Assembly (NCBI GenBank): GCA_043769295.1
Contig: JAYVJL010000061.1
Span: 1-64,000 of the forward strand
Direction of reading: 5' to 3'
Source of the DNA: Aalborgiella sp043769295
GTDB lineage: Bacteria; Pseudomonadota; Gammaproteobacteria; Burkholderiales; Burkholderiaceae_C
DNA length: 64,000 nucleotides
Of this stretch, positions 1-8,865 are shown piece by piece. The translations under genes and the position numbers were made by a program. The notes under the pieces were generated by a model, which saw nothing but the letters and a program-made list of their open reading frames with translations, did not search any database and was not told the DNA's origin. Numbering within the stretch: the stretch's first letter is position 1; each line of letters starts with the position of its first letter.

Positions 1-330
1 GTCTTCCTGGTACGTACCCACGAAGCGGGTTAAAAAGGCTTGCACCTCTGCGCCAGAAGCTTCGTCCAGACGCGCCTTCAGCTCCCAATAAGCGGCCCAC
101 GGCTCCAGGGCATGACCGCTGGCTTGCGGCAATAGCGCTGTCAAACGCGCCTTGTCCACTTTTTTGAAGGCCTGGTTCATCTCCAGCAGCACACTGTCGG
201 CGCGTGAATTGGAGCCATTGCTGGTGCTGTTTTGGGCAGCAGCCGAGCCTGAAAAAGCGCCTGCAAGTGCAAGCGACAGCAAGGTGGTAAAAAGAGGTGT
301 CAAAATCGTGGTGCTTGGCTTGATTTGCAT
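1..330 (-). CDS. Lytic transglycosylase, N-terminal part (runs off window)
   Basis: An open frame on the minus strand starts at an ATG at 330 and runs to base 1 without a stop, giving 110 residues. It begins MQIKPSTTILTP and continues with a hydrophobic stretch ending GSAAAQ, a convincing Sec signal peptide. The mature part is helical and contains ALEPWAAYWELKARL, which resembles the N-terminal superhelical domain of soluble lytic murein transglycosylases (Slt), periplasmic enzymes that cleave peptidoglycan. The catalytic domain lies outside the window, so the call rests on the N-terminus and on its divergent neighbour fthC, a pairing I recall from Comamonadaceae. The start codons of the two genes are only nine bases apart. 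Confidence 0.6.
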   Translation of the reverse strand, partial: MQIKPSTTILTPLFTTLLSLALAGAFSGSAAAQNSTSNGSNSRADSVLLEMNQAFKKVDKARLTALLPQASGHALEPWAAYWELKARLDEASGAEVQAFLTRFVGTYQED

Positions 331-339
331 AAAGGGAAC

Positions 340-1002
340 ATGATGGATAAAGTCGCTGCGCGAAAAGCGCTCATTGAACAACGCTTGAATTTACCCGATC
401 GCCTACAACGTGCGGCATTGTTACAAAGTGTGATGCGTATTTGGCTTTTTGGCAAGCCCGACACCGTCATTGGCGCCTATTGGCCCATCAAAGGCGAATT
501 TGACCCGCTGCCAGCGCTGTACCGCTGGCAGGAAGATGCCACTTTACAGACATTTTCCTCAAAAAACACGTCAAATATGCCTGTAGCCGTCGAAGATATT
601 GCCCAGATAGCTACAGAATCAATAGCAAACCGATCCCCCTGCAAAATTGGCCTGCCGGTGATAGACAAGGTCCACAAAACCTTGATTTTCCACGCCTGGT
701 ACCCCGGCTGCCCGATGGAAGAAGACGCCTACGGCATTCCCAAGCCGAAAAACACCGAAGTCGTGGTGCCCACCATTTTGTTCGTCCCCTGCGTGGGTTT
801 TGGCCCCGGCGGCTACCGGCTGGGCTACGGCGGTGGTTTTTATGACCGCACACTGGCCACCCTGCAGCCACAGCCGACCACAGTGGGACTGGGCTACAGC
901 AACGGCTGGCTGCCCGATTTCACGCCAGAATCGCACGATATTGCGCTGCATGCGATTTTGAGCGATACCGGTGTGGCCTGGCAGGCGCCGGAGCAGGATT
1001 AG
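340..1002 (+). CDS. fthC: 5-formyltetrahydrofolate cyclo-ligase
   Basis: This enzyme (YgfA/MTHFS family) converts 5-formyl-THF to 5,10-methenyl-THF with ATP in cytosolic one-carbon metabolism. The family signature is clear near residues 150-170: GFGPGGYRLGYGGGFYDR. The N-terminal basic stretch ARKALIEQR, which contacts nucleotide, is also present. I choose the ATG at 340, preceded by AAAGGG at 330-335; the in-frame ATG at 343 is equally possible, and an upstream TTG at 325 overlaps the divergent gene. At 220 residues it is slightly long for the family. The excess, about residues 80-96 (MPVAVEDIAQIATESIA), is encoded by a copy of the interspersed repeat at 579-626. The stop overlaps the convergent pgi stop by four bases. 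Confidence 0.93.
   Translation: MMDKVAARKALIEQRLNLPDRLQRAALLQSVMRIWLFGKPDTVIGAYWPIKGEFDPLPALYRWQEDATLQTFSSKNTSNMPVAVEDIAQIATESIANRSPCKIGLPVIDKVHKTLIFHAWYPGCPMEEDAYGIPKPKNTEVVVPTILFVPCVGFGPGGYRLGYGGGFYDRTLATLQPQPTTVGLGYSNGWLPDFTPESHDIALHAILSDTGVAWQAPEQD
579..626 (-). repeat. Interspersed 48-bp repeat, copy A (in fthC)
   Basis: Read on the minus strand it starts GCTATTGATTCTGTAGC, then GGGCAATATCTTCGACGGCTA. It aligns without gaps to the other copies. It is translated within fthC in the reverse-orientation frame (VAVEDIAQIATESIA), the same frame as in the copies in pgi, rlmJ, icmF and the outer-membrane factor gene. Confidence 0.75.
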
Positions 1003-2648
1003 ACGAGCTTTTGCAACAAACCTTGCGTTGACCCATCCAGCCCGCTTAAATCACCCGAAGCCAAGCGCGCCTCAATATCCACCGCCAGCACCTTGCCCAG
1101 CTCCACGCCCCACTGGTCAAAGCTGTTGATGCCCCAGACGCTGCCGGCGACGAAGACGCGATGCTCGTACAGCGCGATCAACGCCCCCAGACTGGCCGGC
1201 GTCAGGTCGTCCAACACCAGCATGGTGCTGGGGCGGTTGCCAGGGAAGTGCTTGTGCCCCCCTGCATCCGCCTGACCCAGCATCAGCGCCTGCGCCTGCG
1301 CCACCACGTTGGCGAGCAGTTTTTGCTGATGACCGGGGAGCGTATGTCGCGCTTTTTTGACCGCAATGAACTCCACCGGAACGACGTCCGTCCCTTGATG
1401 CAGCATCTGGAAAAACGCATGCTGACCGTTGGTGCCCGGCTCGCCCCACACCACGGGCGAGGTGGCAAACGGCAAGGCTTGGCCGTTGGCATCGACCCGT
1501 TTGCCGTTGCTTTCCATCTCCAGCTGTTGCAAATAGGCGGGCAGCCGCTTCAAAGCACTGTGGTACGGCGCGACACAGCGGCTGGTGAAACCATGAAAAT
1601 TGCGGTACCAGACGTCCAGCAAACCGAGTTTGACGGGCAGATTACAGTCCAGTGGCGCGGTACGGAAGTGCTCGTCCATCGCATGCGCACCGGCCAGCAA
1701 CTCGTTAAAACCTGTCGCGCCAATAGCGATGGCGATTGGTAGTCCGATGGCCGACCACAGTGAGTAACGACCACCCACCCAGTCCCAAAAGCCAAAGGTG
1801 GTGCTGATGCCGAAGGCGTTGGCTGCAGCGACATGGGTGGTTAATGCCGCGAAATGACGCGAAATACCCTTATCTTTCACCAACAGCGTGCTTTTATCGC
1901 TGCAATTGGCTTCAAACCAGGCCTTGGCTGACAAAGCATTGGTCATGGTTTCAATCGTCGTGAAGGTTTTGGAGGCGATCAAGAACAGCGTGTTGTCGGC
2001 TTTCAGGTGTTTCAACACCGCCGCCAATTCCGACCCATCCACATTCGACACAAAGTGCAGACTTTTGCCTGCCATGGCAAAGCTATCCAAAGCCAGCACC
2101 GCCATGTGCGGCCCCAGGTCCGAACCGCCGATGCCGATGTTGACGATGTCGGTGATCTGGGCATCCGCCCTCACCTGCTCGGCGTAAGCCAGCATGGGTG
2201 TCAACGTGGCGTGGACTAAAGCCAGTGCTTCGTCGATTTCCGGGCTTTTTGCTACTGAATTTATAGCTAATGAAGCAGTATCAACGCCGGCTGGATTCGG
2301 ATTTCGCAACAACCAGTGCATCACGGCACGGTTTTCTGTGTTGTTGATCCTGTCGCCCGCAAACATCGCGTCACGGTGCGCTTCTACGCCGGTTTGCCGT
2401 GCCAAGTCCAGCAACAACGCCTGCGTAGCTGCATCGAGGCGGTTTTTGGACAAATCGGCAAACACATAGGGCGCGTCTTGGCTCAGCCGCTCAAAACGCT
2501 GGGCGTCCTGGGCAAAGGCGTCGCGTGCATCAAAGGTTTTGCCGCCGGCGTCAAAATGGCGCTGTAGCTCGGCCCAAGCAGGCGTTTGGTCACCGCGTGT
2601 ACGCGGGTTTGCGGGGAAAGGCGAGGCAGGAGGCTGTACGGTGGTCAT
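999..2648 (-). CDS. pgi: Glucose-6-phosphate isomerase
   Basis: PGI interconverts glucose-6-phosphate and fructose-6-phosphate in the cytosol. Both family signatures are visible: VGGRYSLWSAIGLPIA near residue 290 and GSVWGINSFDQWGVELGK near residue 500. From the ATG at 2648 the protein has 549 residues, the usual length; the frame is open further upstream to a TTG, but that extension is not PGI-like. Residues around ASLAINSVA (DNA 2251-2298) are encoded by an interspersed repeat copy. The gene is the most downstream member of a minus-strand series that starts with the sugar-phosphate/iron-type ABC importer, about 85 bp after the ATPase gene, so cotranscription is possible. Confidence 0.96.
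   Translation of the reverse strand: MTTVQPPASPFPANPRTRGDQTPAWAELQRHFDAGGKTFDARDAFAQDAQRFERLSQDAPYVFADLSKNRLDAATQALLLDLARQTGVEAHRDAMFAGDRINNTENRAVMHWLLRNPNPAGVDTASLAINSVAKSPEIDEALALVHATLTPMLAYAEQVRADAQITDIVNIGIGGSDLGPHMAVLALDSFAMAGKSLHFVSNVDGSELAAVLKHLKADNTLFLIASKTFTTIETMTNALSAKAWFEANCSDKSTLLVKDKGISRHFAALTTHVAAANAFGISTTFGFWDWVGGRYSLWSAIGLPIAIAIGATGFNELLAGAHAMDEHFRTAPLDCNLPVKLGLLDVWYRNFHGFTSRCVAPYHSALKRLPAYLQQLEMESNGKRVDANGQALPFATSPVVWGEPGTNGQHAFFQMLHQGTDVVPVEFIAVKKARHTLPGHQQKLLANVVAQAQALMLGQADAGGHKHFPGNRPSTMLVLDDLTPASLGALIALYEHRVFVAGSVWGINSFDQWGVELGKVLAVDIEARLASGDLSGLDGSTQGLLQKLV
2251..2298 (+). repeat. Interspersed 48-bp repeat, copy B (in pgi)
   Basis: It begins GCTACTGAATTTATAGC and ends with CGCCGGCTGG. 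Because pgi is on the other strand it is translated in the reverse frame as PAGVDTASLAINSVA. Stop-free in that frame. Confidence 0.8.
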
Positions 2649-2732
2649 GGTCGCATCGAATTCATCAATGACTGCATTATGCGGCCCTGAACGCCCCAGC
2701 AAACACCGTCTCGATACGATGCGGTTACGAAA

Positions 2733-3779
2733 CTAGCTCGCCGCCACCACCGACACCCCATGCGACGCCAACGTCAGCTTGACCTCTGCGCCCAGTGGCA
2801 ACACATCAGTCAAATCTGGCGAAACAACGAAGATGTTGCCCAACCCGGTGGCAAAGGTGTATTCAAAAAAGCTGCCCAGGTAGGCGGATTTGACCAGTTT
2901 GGCCGCCATGCCCTCGCCAGCGCGGTGGATCTGCCAGGCCTCGGGCCGTACCGCGACCTTGATGGCTCCGGCCGGCACGGCGTTGCGCGGCGTGAGCTGC
3001 ATGGAGCCGACCTGCACCGCGCCGCTGGCCAGTGGGGTGGCGGGGAACAGCATGGCCTCGCCCATGAATCCGGCGACAAACTCGCTTGTCGGGCGCTCGT
3101 ACAGGTCTTGCGGCGTGCCGCGCTGGGCGATGATGCCGTGGTCCATCACGATGATCTGGTCGCTCACGGCCAGCGCTTCGCTCTGGTCGTGGGTGACGTA
3201 GGCGACAGTGAGCTTCAGGCGCTGCTGCAGGCTGCGGATTTCCTCACGCATTTCGCGGCGCAGGCGGGCATCCAGGTTGGAGAGCGGCTCGTCAAACAAC
3301 AACACCGCAGGCTCCAGAACCAAGGCCCGTGCCAGGGCGACGCGTTGCTGCTGGCCACCGGACAGCTCGCTGGGCAGGCGCTCGTCAAAACCGACCAGTC
3401 CCACGTTTTTGAGGGCGTCACTGGCGCGGCTGCGGGCGGCATCTTTGGCGATGCCGGACATTTTCAGGCCGTACATCACGTTTTCCACCACGTTCATGTG
3501 CGGGAACAGGGCATAGCTCTGGAACATCATGCTGACGTTGCGCTGCGCGGGGCCGAGTGTGGTGACCTCCAGGCCGTCCATGATGATCTGGCCGCTGGTG
3601 GGCGACTCCAGCCCCGCAATCATGCGCAGCGTGGTGGTTTTGCCGCAGCCCGAGGGGCCGAGAATCGTCGTCAATGAACCTTTTTCAATCTCGAAACTGA
3701 TGCCTTTGACGGCCAGCGGCGCGCTGCTGTCACTGCCGTAACGTTTGGTGATGTTGATGAATTGGACGCCGTGGTTCAT
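2733..3779 (-). CDS. ABC importer ATPase, FbpC/AfuC-like (possibly sugar-phosphate)
   Basis: This is the ATP-hydrolysing subunit of a binding-protein-dependent importer of the ferric/spermidine/putrescine class (348 residues). Walker A GPSGCGKTT is at 41-49, signature LSGGQQQR near 138, Walker B LLFDEP near 160, and the switch histidine follows in VTHDQSEA. The C-terminal third carries a TOBE-like regulatory domain (VAVRPEAW). It follows the permease gene after 145 bp that hold a repeat copy. The family includes ferric (FbpC) and hexose-phosphate (AfuC) importers; sequence alone does not separate them. Because the block sits between pgi and zwf I favour sugar phosphate, as inference. Confidence 0.85.
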   Translation of the reverse strand: MNHGVQFINITKRYGSDSSAPLAVKGISFEIEKGSLTTILGPSGCGKTTTLRMIAGLESPTSGQIIMDGLEVTTLGPAQRNVSMMFQSYALFPHMNVVENVMYGLKMSGIAKDAARSRASDALKNVGLVGFDERLPSELSGGQQQRVALARALVLEPAVLLFDEPLSNLDARLRREMREEIRSLQQRLKLTVAYVTHDQSEALAVSDQIIVMDHGIIAQRGTPQDLYERPTSEFVAGFMGEAMLFPATPLASGAVQVGSMQLTPRNAVPAGAIKVAVRPEAWQIHRAGEGMAAKLVKSAYLGSFFEYTFATGLGNIFVVSPDLTDVLPLGAEVKLTLASHGVSVVAAS

Positions 3780-3821
3780 AGGTTTTACTTTTTAATCGGT
3801 GAACTTAATTACGAGATGTTT

Positions 3822-3869
3822 ACTATAAATTTAATAGCAGTTTAGTAAATAAATACGCCGGCTAGATGC
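3822..3869 (+). repeat. Interspersed 48-bp repeat, copy C (intergenic)
   Basis: Begins ACTATAAATTTAATAGC (hairpin) and continues AATAAATACGCCGGCTAGA. It lies between the ATPase and permease genes. Unlike the genic copies it carries an in-frame stop in both of the frames used by genic copies. Confidence 0.85.
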
Positions 3870-3924
3870 CAATTTGGCACCTATTTTGACAAAATCAGCC
3901 TGGAACTACCCATTCAACTGCTTC

Positions 3925-6144
3925 TTAAGCAGGTTTGAGCGAGATGAGCGGCTCGCCGCGCTTGCGCCGCCCCAGTTTGCGCTCCCCGACCAGCAGTTGG
4001 ATGAGGGCGATGGCCAGTGACATCAGCACCATCAGCACCGTGCAATACGCCAGCGCCACGCCATAATCGCCATTGCCGACGCGGCCGATGATGTAGGTGG
4101 TGGCGAGTTCGTTCTCGGCCGTGACCAAAAAGATCACCGCCGACACGGTGGTCATGGCGCGGACAAAGCTGTAGACCAAAGCCGCGATCAGCGCCGGTTT
4201 GAGCAGCGGCAGCACCACGCGGAACAGGGTTTGGGCGGTAGAGGCACGCAGCATCAGCGAGGCTTCGTCCAGCGATTTGTCCAGCTGCTTGAACGCCGCT
4301 GTGCCTGCCCGCACCCCCACCGGCAGGTTGCGGAACACAAAGCACAGCATGATGACCAGGCCCGTCCCCGTCAGCTCCAGCGGCGGCACGTTGAAGGCCA
4401 GGATGTAGCTCACCCCCAGCACCGTGCCGGGGATGGCAAACGCCAGCAGGGCGGAAAATTCAAACAGACTTTGCCCCTTGAACTCGGTACGCGCCAGCAA
4501 ATAGGCGATCAGCAAGCCCAGCGCCGCCGTCACCGGTGCCGAACCACCCGCCAGTTTGAGCGTGGTGAACAGCGAATTCCAGGCCGTGCCCGCCCACACC
4601 AGGCCGTATTGACCCCATTCCAGGTCAAACGCGGTTTTGAAGTGTGCCAGCGTCAGCGTGTAGTCGCGCCCCCAGGTTTGCACAAAACCGCCGGCAAAAG
4701 CGAACAGGTAAACCACCACGGTGAAGGCAATCCACGGCACCGCCACAGTGCGGATCAGGCGCAACACACCATCAGGCAGGGGCATGGCGATGCCGGAATC
4801 GCCTTTGCCGCTGACGGTGGTGAAGTTTTGCTTGCCCAGCACCCCGCGCTGGAGGGCGAAGACGGCCAAGGCGAACAAGGTCAAAATCCACGCCAGCGAC
4901 GCGGCGCGACCCTGGTCGTATTGCGCACCGACGATGGCGAAAAAGATTTCGGTCGACAGCACGGCGAACTGCCCACCCACGACGATGGGGTTGCCAAAAT
5001 CCGCCATGCTTTCAATGAAGCCGACCAAAAAGGCATTGGCCAGACCGGGTTTGAGCAGCGGCAGGGTGATGGTGTAGAACGTGGCTTTGCGGTCCGCCCG
5101 CAGGGTCTGCGCGGCCTCTTCCAGGCTCGGCGCCACACCTTGCACCACGCCACGCATGATCATGAAAGCAATCGGCGTGAAGGCGAAGAGCTGCGCCAGC
5201 CAGACCCCAAACAGGCCGTAAAACCAGCGCGTCGGCTCTAAGCCAAAGGCCCATTCCAAGCCCTGGTTGACGATACCGGCGCGACCAAACAGCAGAATCA
5301 AGCCCAAACCGACCACAAACGGCGGCGTGATGATGGGCAGCATGGCCAGCACCTTGAGCGGCCCTTGAAGTTTGGCGCTGCCACGCTCGGCCATCAAAGC
5401 CAGCATGGTGCCCAAAATCACGGTGCCGCTGGCGGTCAGCAGTCCCAAAAACAAAGTGTTCCAGGCCACGCCGCAGCGCACGCCACCGGCCAGACAACCC
5501 AGCCCCCAGACCCGTTCATTGCCCATGCGGTCAAAAATAGCCGTGACCGACCAGCGGCCCTCTTCGTTCAAAAACGCGCCATACAGCGCCTTGGTTACGG
5601 GGTAGGCAATAAACAGCAGCAGCAACACGCCGCAACCCACCACGCTGGCCGCGACAAACAAATCACCTTTGAAATAGCCGCACCGTGCAATGCCGAAAGC
5701 GGCCAGCAACACCAAGGACATCAACGCCACAAAACCACCGATACCGATGCCAAACTGGTTGGTCGCCAGCTCGCCAAAGCTGGTGTTCAGCCAGACGAAG
5801 GACCAGCCTTTGGAGCCTATCGCAAAGCCGCTGATACTCAGCCCCAGTGCGCCGATCAAACCGCCCGCCATCAGCCATGTGCCCTGCACTTTACTGGCGG
5901 GTTTGAACAAGGCAACAGCGGCGATCAACAGACCCAGCACGCCGACCAGCAGCCAGGACCGACCAAATTGCAGCGCCTGCAGCAGGCCATTGGCGGTTTC
6001 GTTGGCGTTTTGCGTCCCACCAAAGACCTGCGGCAGCACCGCATACCAAGCGGTGTCTTGAATGGCGTACCACGGCAGCAGCAGGTACGACAGGCCACCG
6101 GCGACCAGCCAGAACGCGATCGCAGCGTCAGGGTGTTTGTTCAT
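3925..6144 (-). CDS. ABC importer permease, fused two-domain FbpB/AfuB type
   Basis: An integral inner-membrane permease of 739 residues made of two tandem BPD-type transmembrane domains in one chain, as is usual for FbpB/AfuB. Both EAA loops that dock the ATPase are visible: EEAAQTLRADRKATFYTI in the first half and DEASLMLRASTAQTLFRV in the second, each followed by LPLLKP. An extra N-terminal set of hydrophobic segments (residues 1-190) precedes the first domain. The gene starts 18 bp after the binding-protein gene ends, so the two form an operon. The substrate cannot be read from the permease. Confidence 0.88.
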   Translation of the reverse strand: MNKHPDAAIAFWLVAGGLSYLLLPWYAIQDTAWYAVLPQVFGGTQNANETANGLLQALQFGRSWLLVGVLGLLIAAVALFKPASKVQGTWLMAGGLIGALGLSISGFAIGSKGWSFVWLNTSFGELATNQFGIGIGGFVALMSLVLLAAFGIARCGYFKGDLFVAASVVGCGVLLLLFIAYPVTKALYGAFLNEEGRWSVTAIFDRMGNERVWGLGCLAGGVRCGVAWNTLFLGLLTASGTVILGTMLALMAERGSAKLQGPLKVLAMLPIITPPFVVGLGLILLFGRAGIVNQGLEWAFGLEPTRWFYGLFGVWLAQLFAFTPIAFMIMRGVVQGVAPSLEEAAQTLRADRKATFYTITLPLLKPGLANAFLVGFIESMADFGNPIVVGGQFAVLSTEIFFAIVGAQYDQGRAASLAWILTLFALAVFALQRGVLGKQNFTTVSGKGDSGIAMPLPDGVLRLIRTVAVPWIAFTVVVYLFAFAGGFVQTWGRDYTLTLAHFKTAFDLEWGQYGLVWAGTAWNSLFTTLKLAGGSAPVTAALGLLIAYLLARTEFKGQSLFEFSALLAFAIPGTVLGVSYILAFNVPPLELTGTGLVIMLCFVFRNLPVGVRAGTAAFKQLDKSLDEASLMLRASTAQTLFRVVLPLLKPALIAALVYSFVRAMTTVSAVIFLVTAENELATTYIIGRVGNGDYGVALAYCTVLMVLMSLAIALIQLLVGERKLGRRKRGEPLISLKPA

Positions 6145-6162
6145 CTCGAACGACCGCGCGAT

Positions 6163-7191
6163 TTAACGCGGCAGGGAATTGATTTCTTTTTCCCACTTGG
6201 CGATCAAGCGGCGGCGCTCGGCGCTGGCACCGTATTTGGCGTAATCGTAGTTGATGAATTTGATCTTTTTAAAATCAGGAATACGTGGGTCGACCTTGGT
6301 GGCTTTGTTGGAGGGCAATTGGAACTGCTTGGCCGCAGCCGCCATTTCTTGTGCTGCCGGGGTGATCGCCCACTCGTAAAACTTTTTGGCGGTGTCCAAA
6401 TTACGTGCGCCTTTGATGATGCTCATGGAGCCAATTTCAGCACCGGTGCCCTCGGCCGGGGTAACAGTTTCCACCGGGAAACCCTGCATTTTTTCACCCG
6501 GGCCATCGTGCACAAAACTGATCGACACTGCGGTTTCACCGCGTGCCACCGCTTTGATCGGGCCAGTGCCCGATCGGGTGTATTGGCTGATATTTTTGTG
6601 CAAGGCCTTCATATATTCAAACGCTTTGTCTTCGCCCATCAGCTGCACCAAGGTGGCAATCATCGTGTAGGCGGTACCGCTGGACGCGGGGTTGGCGACC
6701 TGGATATCACCTTTGTAGACAGGGTTCAACAAGTCAGCCCACGATTTGGGGACGGGCAGCTTTTTCTTGGCCAGCAACTCGGTGTTGTAGCCAAAACCCA
6801 GCGGACCGGTATAAATACCAACCGTTTTATAGCCGGACTGCTGCGCCTGCTGCTGCGCCCACGGGTAGAGTTGCGGCAATGAGGGGGATTTGTATTCCAA
6901 CGACAACCCGGCTTCAGCCGCCTGCAAATGCGGGTCACCGGTGCCGCCGTACCAGATGTCGGTTTTTGGATTGTCTTTTTCAGCAATCAACTGCGCCAGC
7001 GCCTCGCCTGAGCCTTTGAGCGACATATTCACCTTGACGCCGGTGGTGCGCGCGTAGACGGTGGAAATCATGTTGCAGTGCTCGGCTTGCACGGAGCAGA
7101 TGATGTTGACTTGACCTTCAGCTTGCGCGAATGTCGACAAGGTAACCATGCAAGCCGTAGTCAAGGCTGTTTTTAAAAATGTTGTATTCAT
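6163..7191 (-). CDS. Periplasmic binding protein of FbpA/AfuA type
   Basis: A 342-residue secreted binding protein. The first 24 residues (MNTTFLKTALTTACMVTLST..AQA) form a Sec signal peptide. The mature part has the family segments TDIWYGGTGDPHLQAAEAG and a C-terminal NYDYAKYGASAERRRLI. Ferric-binding FbpA proteins use two adjacent tyrosines; no YY pair occurs anywhere in this protein, which argues against a classical Fe(III) site. AfuA of the same fold binds glucose-6-phosphate and related sugar phosphates (established knowledge). With pgi downstream and zwf divergent upstream, sugar phosphate is the better guess. A HexR-like operator lies 18 bp before the start codon. Confidence 0.82.
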   Translation of the reverse strand: MNTTFLKTALTTACMVTLSTFAQAEGQVNIICSVQAEHCNMISTVYARTTGVKVNMSLKGSGEALAQLIAEKDNPKTDIWYGGTGDPHLQAAEAGLSLEYKSPSLPQLYPWAQQQAQQSGYKTVGIYTGPLGFGYNTELLAKKKLPVPKSWADLLNPVYKGDIQVANPASSGTAYTMIATLVQLMGEDKAFEYMKALHKNISQYTRSGTGPIKAVARGETAVSISFVHDGPGEKMQGFPVETVTPAEGTGAEIGSMSIIKGARNLDTAKKFYEWAITPAAQEMAAAAKQFQLPSNKATKVDPRIPDFKKIKFINYDYAKYGASAERRRLIAKWEKEINSLPR

Positions 7192-7208
7192 GTTTGATGT
7201 GTGTTTTA

Positions 7209-7223
7209 GGTAATTTGATTACG
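7209..7223. promoter_or_regulatory. HexR-like operator candidate
   Basis: GGTAATTTGATTACG contains the inverted repeat GTAAT-N3-ATTAC and fits the HexR pattern TGTARTNNNNNYTACA-like half-sites at 13 of 15 positions as I recall it. It sits just upstream of the binding-protein gene in the divergent region shared with zwf. The HexR-type regulator is encoded at 8970. Confidence 0.45.
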
Positions 7224-7333
7224 ACAAATATTAGCGCACCGGGTTGGTATACAACATCAGGGAAATACTGATTTCGTGGTATTTTCAGAAAATTTCAACA
7301 AAACCGGGACACAGTTGACACAAGAGAATGAAA

Positions 7334-7376
7334 CTAAGTTACAGTATCTGATCCAATTTTCACTGTTTAAGTTACA
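7334..7376. promoter_or_regulatory. Direct repeat in zwf leader (possible regulator sites)
   Basis: CTAAGTTACA at 7334-7343 and TTAAGTTACA at 7367-7376 are two near-identical decamers spaced 33 bp, about three helical turns, just before the zwf start. A TTGACA hexamer at 7315-7320 could be the -35 element; the best -10 (TACAGT, 7340-7345) has a long 19-bp spacer. Confidence 0.3.
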
Positions 7377-7394
7377 TAACAATTCAGGTGCTGT

Positions 7395-8861
7395 ATGAGT
7401 TTTGATTTGGTTATTTTTGGGGGTACGGGCGACTTGGCATGGCGCAAGCTGTTGCCGGCTTTGTTTCAGGCATTTCGTCATGGCAGCTTGCCGGAAGGCT
7501 GCCGCATCATCGGTGTGGCGCGCGACGATTTGAGCGATGAACAATACAGAACGCTGATCAAAACCCGCTTTGATGCGGTTGACCCCAGCAAACGGCCCAA
7601 CCCCGAAGAGTTTGAGCGCTTCGCCGCCATGCTCAATTACCTGCGCATGGACTTATCCAAACCTGCGGACTACGCCAACCTGGCCGAATTGCTACACACC
7701 CGCAACACCGACACGGTGGTGATGTATGTGGCCACGGCACCGGCGCTGTTCACCGCCGTATGCGAGCAAATTGCCGCTGCGGGTTTGAATGGTCCGAAAA
7801 CACGGGTGGTGCTGGAGAAGCCGCTGGGTCACGATTTGGCCTCCAGCCGCGCCATCAACGACACCGTGCGCCGGGTCTTGACTGAAAACCAGGTTTTTCG
7901 CATTGACCATTATCTGGGCAAGCCATCGGTACAAAACCTGTTTGCACTGCGCTTTGGCAACTCGTTGTTTGAGCCTTTATGGCGGCGCGAGCATATTGCC
8001 AACATCCAGATCACCATCGCCGAAGATCTGGGCGTGGAAACACGCGGTGCGTTTTACGAAAACACCGGCGCGTTGCGCGACATGGTACAAAACCATGCGC
8101 TGCAACTGCTGTGCGCGATTGGCATGGAGCCACCCATCAACGCCCATGCCGATGCGATTCGCGACGAAAAACTCAAAGTGCTGCGCTCCTTGAAGCCCTG
8201 GACGCCTGAGACTTTGAGCCAGTATGTGATCCGCGGCCAGTACAGCGCGGGCACCATTGACGGCAAAGCGGTGGGCGCTTACCGTTCTGAAGTGGGCGTC
8301 AGCCCGGACAGCCAAACCGAAACCTTCGTCGCCCTGCGCTGTGAGATTGCGAATTGGCGCTGGGCCGGTGTGCCGTTCTATATCCGCACCGGCAAGCGCC
8401 TGGCGGCGCGCGACGCCTCGATTGTGGTCAATTTCCGCCCCGCACCGCATGCCATCTACCAGTCGCCCATGGGAGCGGCGAATCGCCTGGTGATCAATTT
8501 GCAGCCCAAGGATGGCCTTGAGCTGCACTTGTTTTCGCAAGGTGCCAATCAGCGCACCCCCGCTGGACGCAACACACAAACCCTGGCGCCCGTGCAGCTG
8601 GACCTTGACTTTGACAAACGCTTCGGCGCAGAGCGTGTGGGTGCGTACGAGCGCTTGCTGCTGGACGTGCTGGCGGGCCGCCTGAACCTGTTTGTGCGCA
8701 GCGACGAGCAGGAATGTGCCTGGCGCTGGGTCGAGCCGATTTTGGATGCCTGGAAAGCTGATGCTCAGGGCCCGCGTCCGTATGCCGCCGGCAGCTGGGG
8801 ACCCAGCGCATCCAGCGCCATGATCGCCAAACATAACTATTGCTGGGCTGAGGAATGTTGA
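7395..8861 (+). CDS. zwf: Glucose-6-phosphate 1-dehydrogenase
   Basis: Zwf oxidises glucose-6-phosphate to 6-phosphogluconolactone with NAD(P)+, opening the pentose-phosphate and Entner-Doudoroff routes. The N-terminal dinucleotide motif is GGTGDL at residues 9-14, and the substrate-binding, catalytic signature RIDHYLGK is at 169-176, including the catalytic His region. The 488 residues match the usual length. It is divergent from the ABC binding protein and followed on the same strand by a HexR-like regulator, the classic zwf/hexR neighbourhood. Confidence 0.96.
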   Translation: MSFDLVIFGGTGDLAWRKLLPALFQAFRHGSLPEGCRIIGVARDDLSDEQYRTLIKTRFDAVDPSKRPNPEEFERFAAMLNYLRMDLSKPADYANLAELLHTRNTDTVVMYVATAPALFTAVCEQIAAAGLNGPKTRVVLEKPLGHDLASSRAINDTVRRVLTENQVFRIDHYLGKPSVQNLFALRFGNSLFEPLWRREHIANIQITIAEDLGVETRGAFYENTGALRDMVQNHALQLLCAIGMEPPINAHADAIRDEKLKVLRSLKPWTPETLSQYVIRGQYSAGTIDGKAVGAYRSEVGVSPDSQTETFVALRCEIANWRWAGVPFYIRTGKRLAARDASIVVNFRPAPHAIYQSPMGAANRLVINLQPKDGLELHLFSQGANQRTPAGRNTQTLAPVQLDLDFDKRFGAERVGAYERLLLDVLAGRLNLFVRSDEQECAWRWVEPILDAWKADAQGPRPYAAGSWGPSASSAMIAKHNYCWAEEC

Positions 8862-8865
8862 ACAT

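Noticed and set aside
152..343. A short plus-strand frame before fthC
   Set aside because: The minus strand here encodes a good signal peptide and Slt-like N-terminus, so the plus frame is a shadow.
2760..3677. A 305-residue open frame on the plus strand
   Set aside because: Antisense shadow of the ABC ATPase; no recognisable domain.
4231..5241. A 336-residue open frame on the plus strand
   Set aside because: Antisense shadow of the two-domain permease; composition is not protein-like.
5365..6882. A 505-residue open frame on the plus strand
   Set aside because: It is antisense to the permease and binding-protein genes, is rich in Gln/His/Arg as expected from the reverse of a GC-rich membrane protein gene, and crosses a gene boundary.
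2733..7191. Straight naming of the importer as ferric FbpABC
   Set aside because: No tyrosine pair in the binding protein, no Fur-like site seen, and strong glucose-6-phosphate context.
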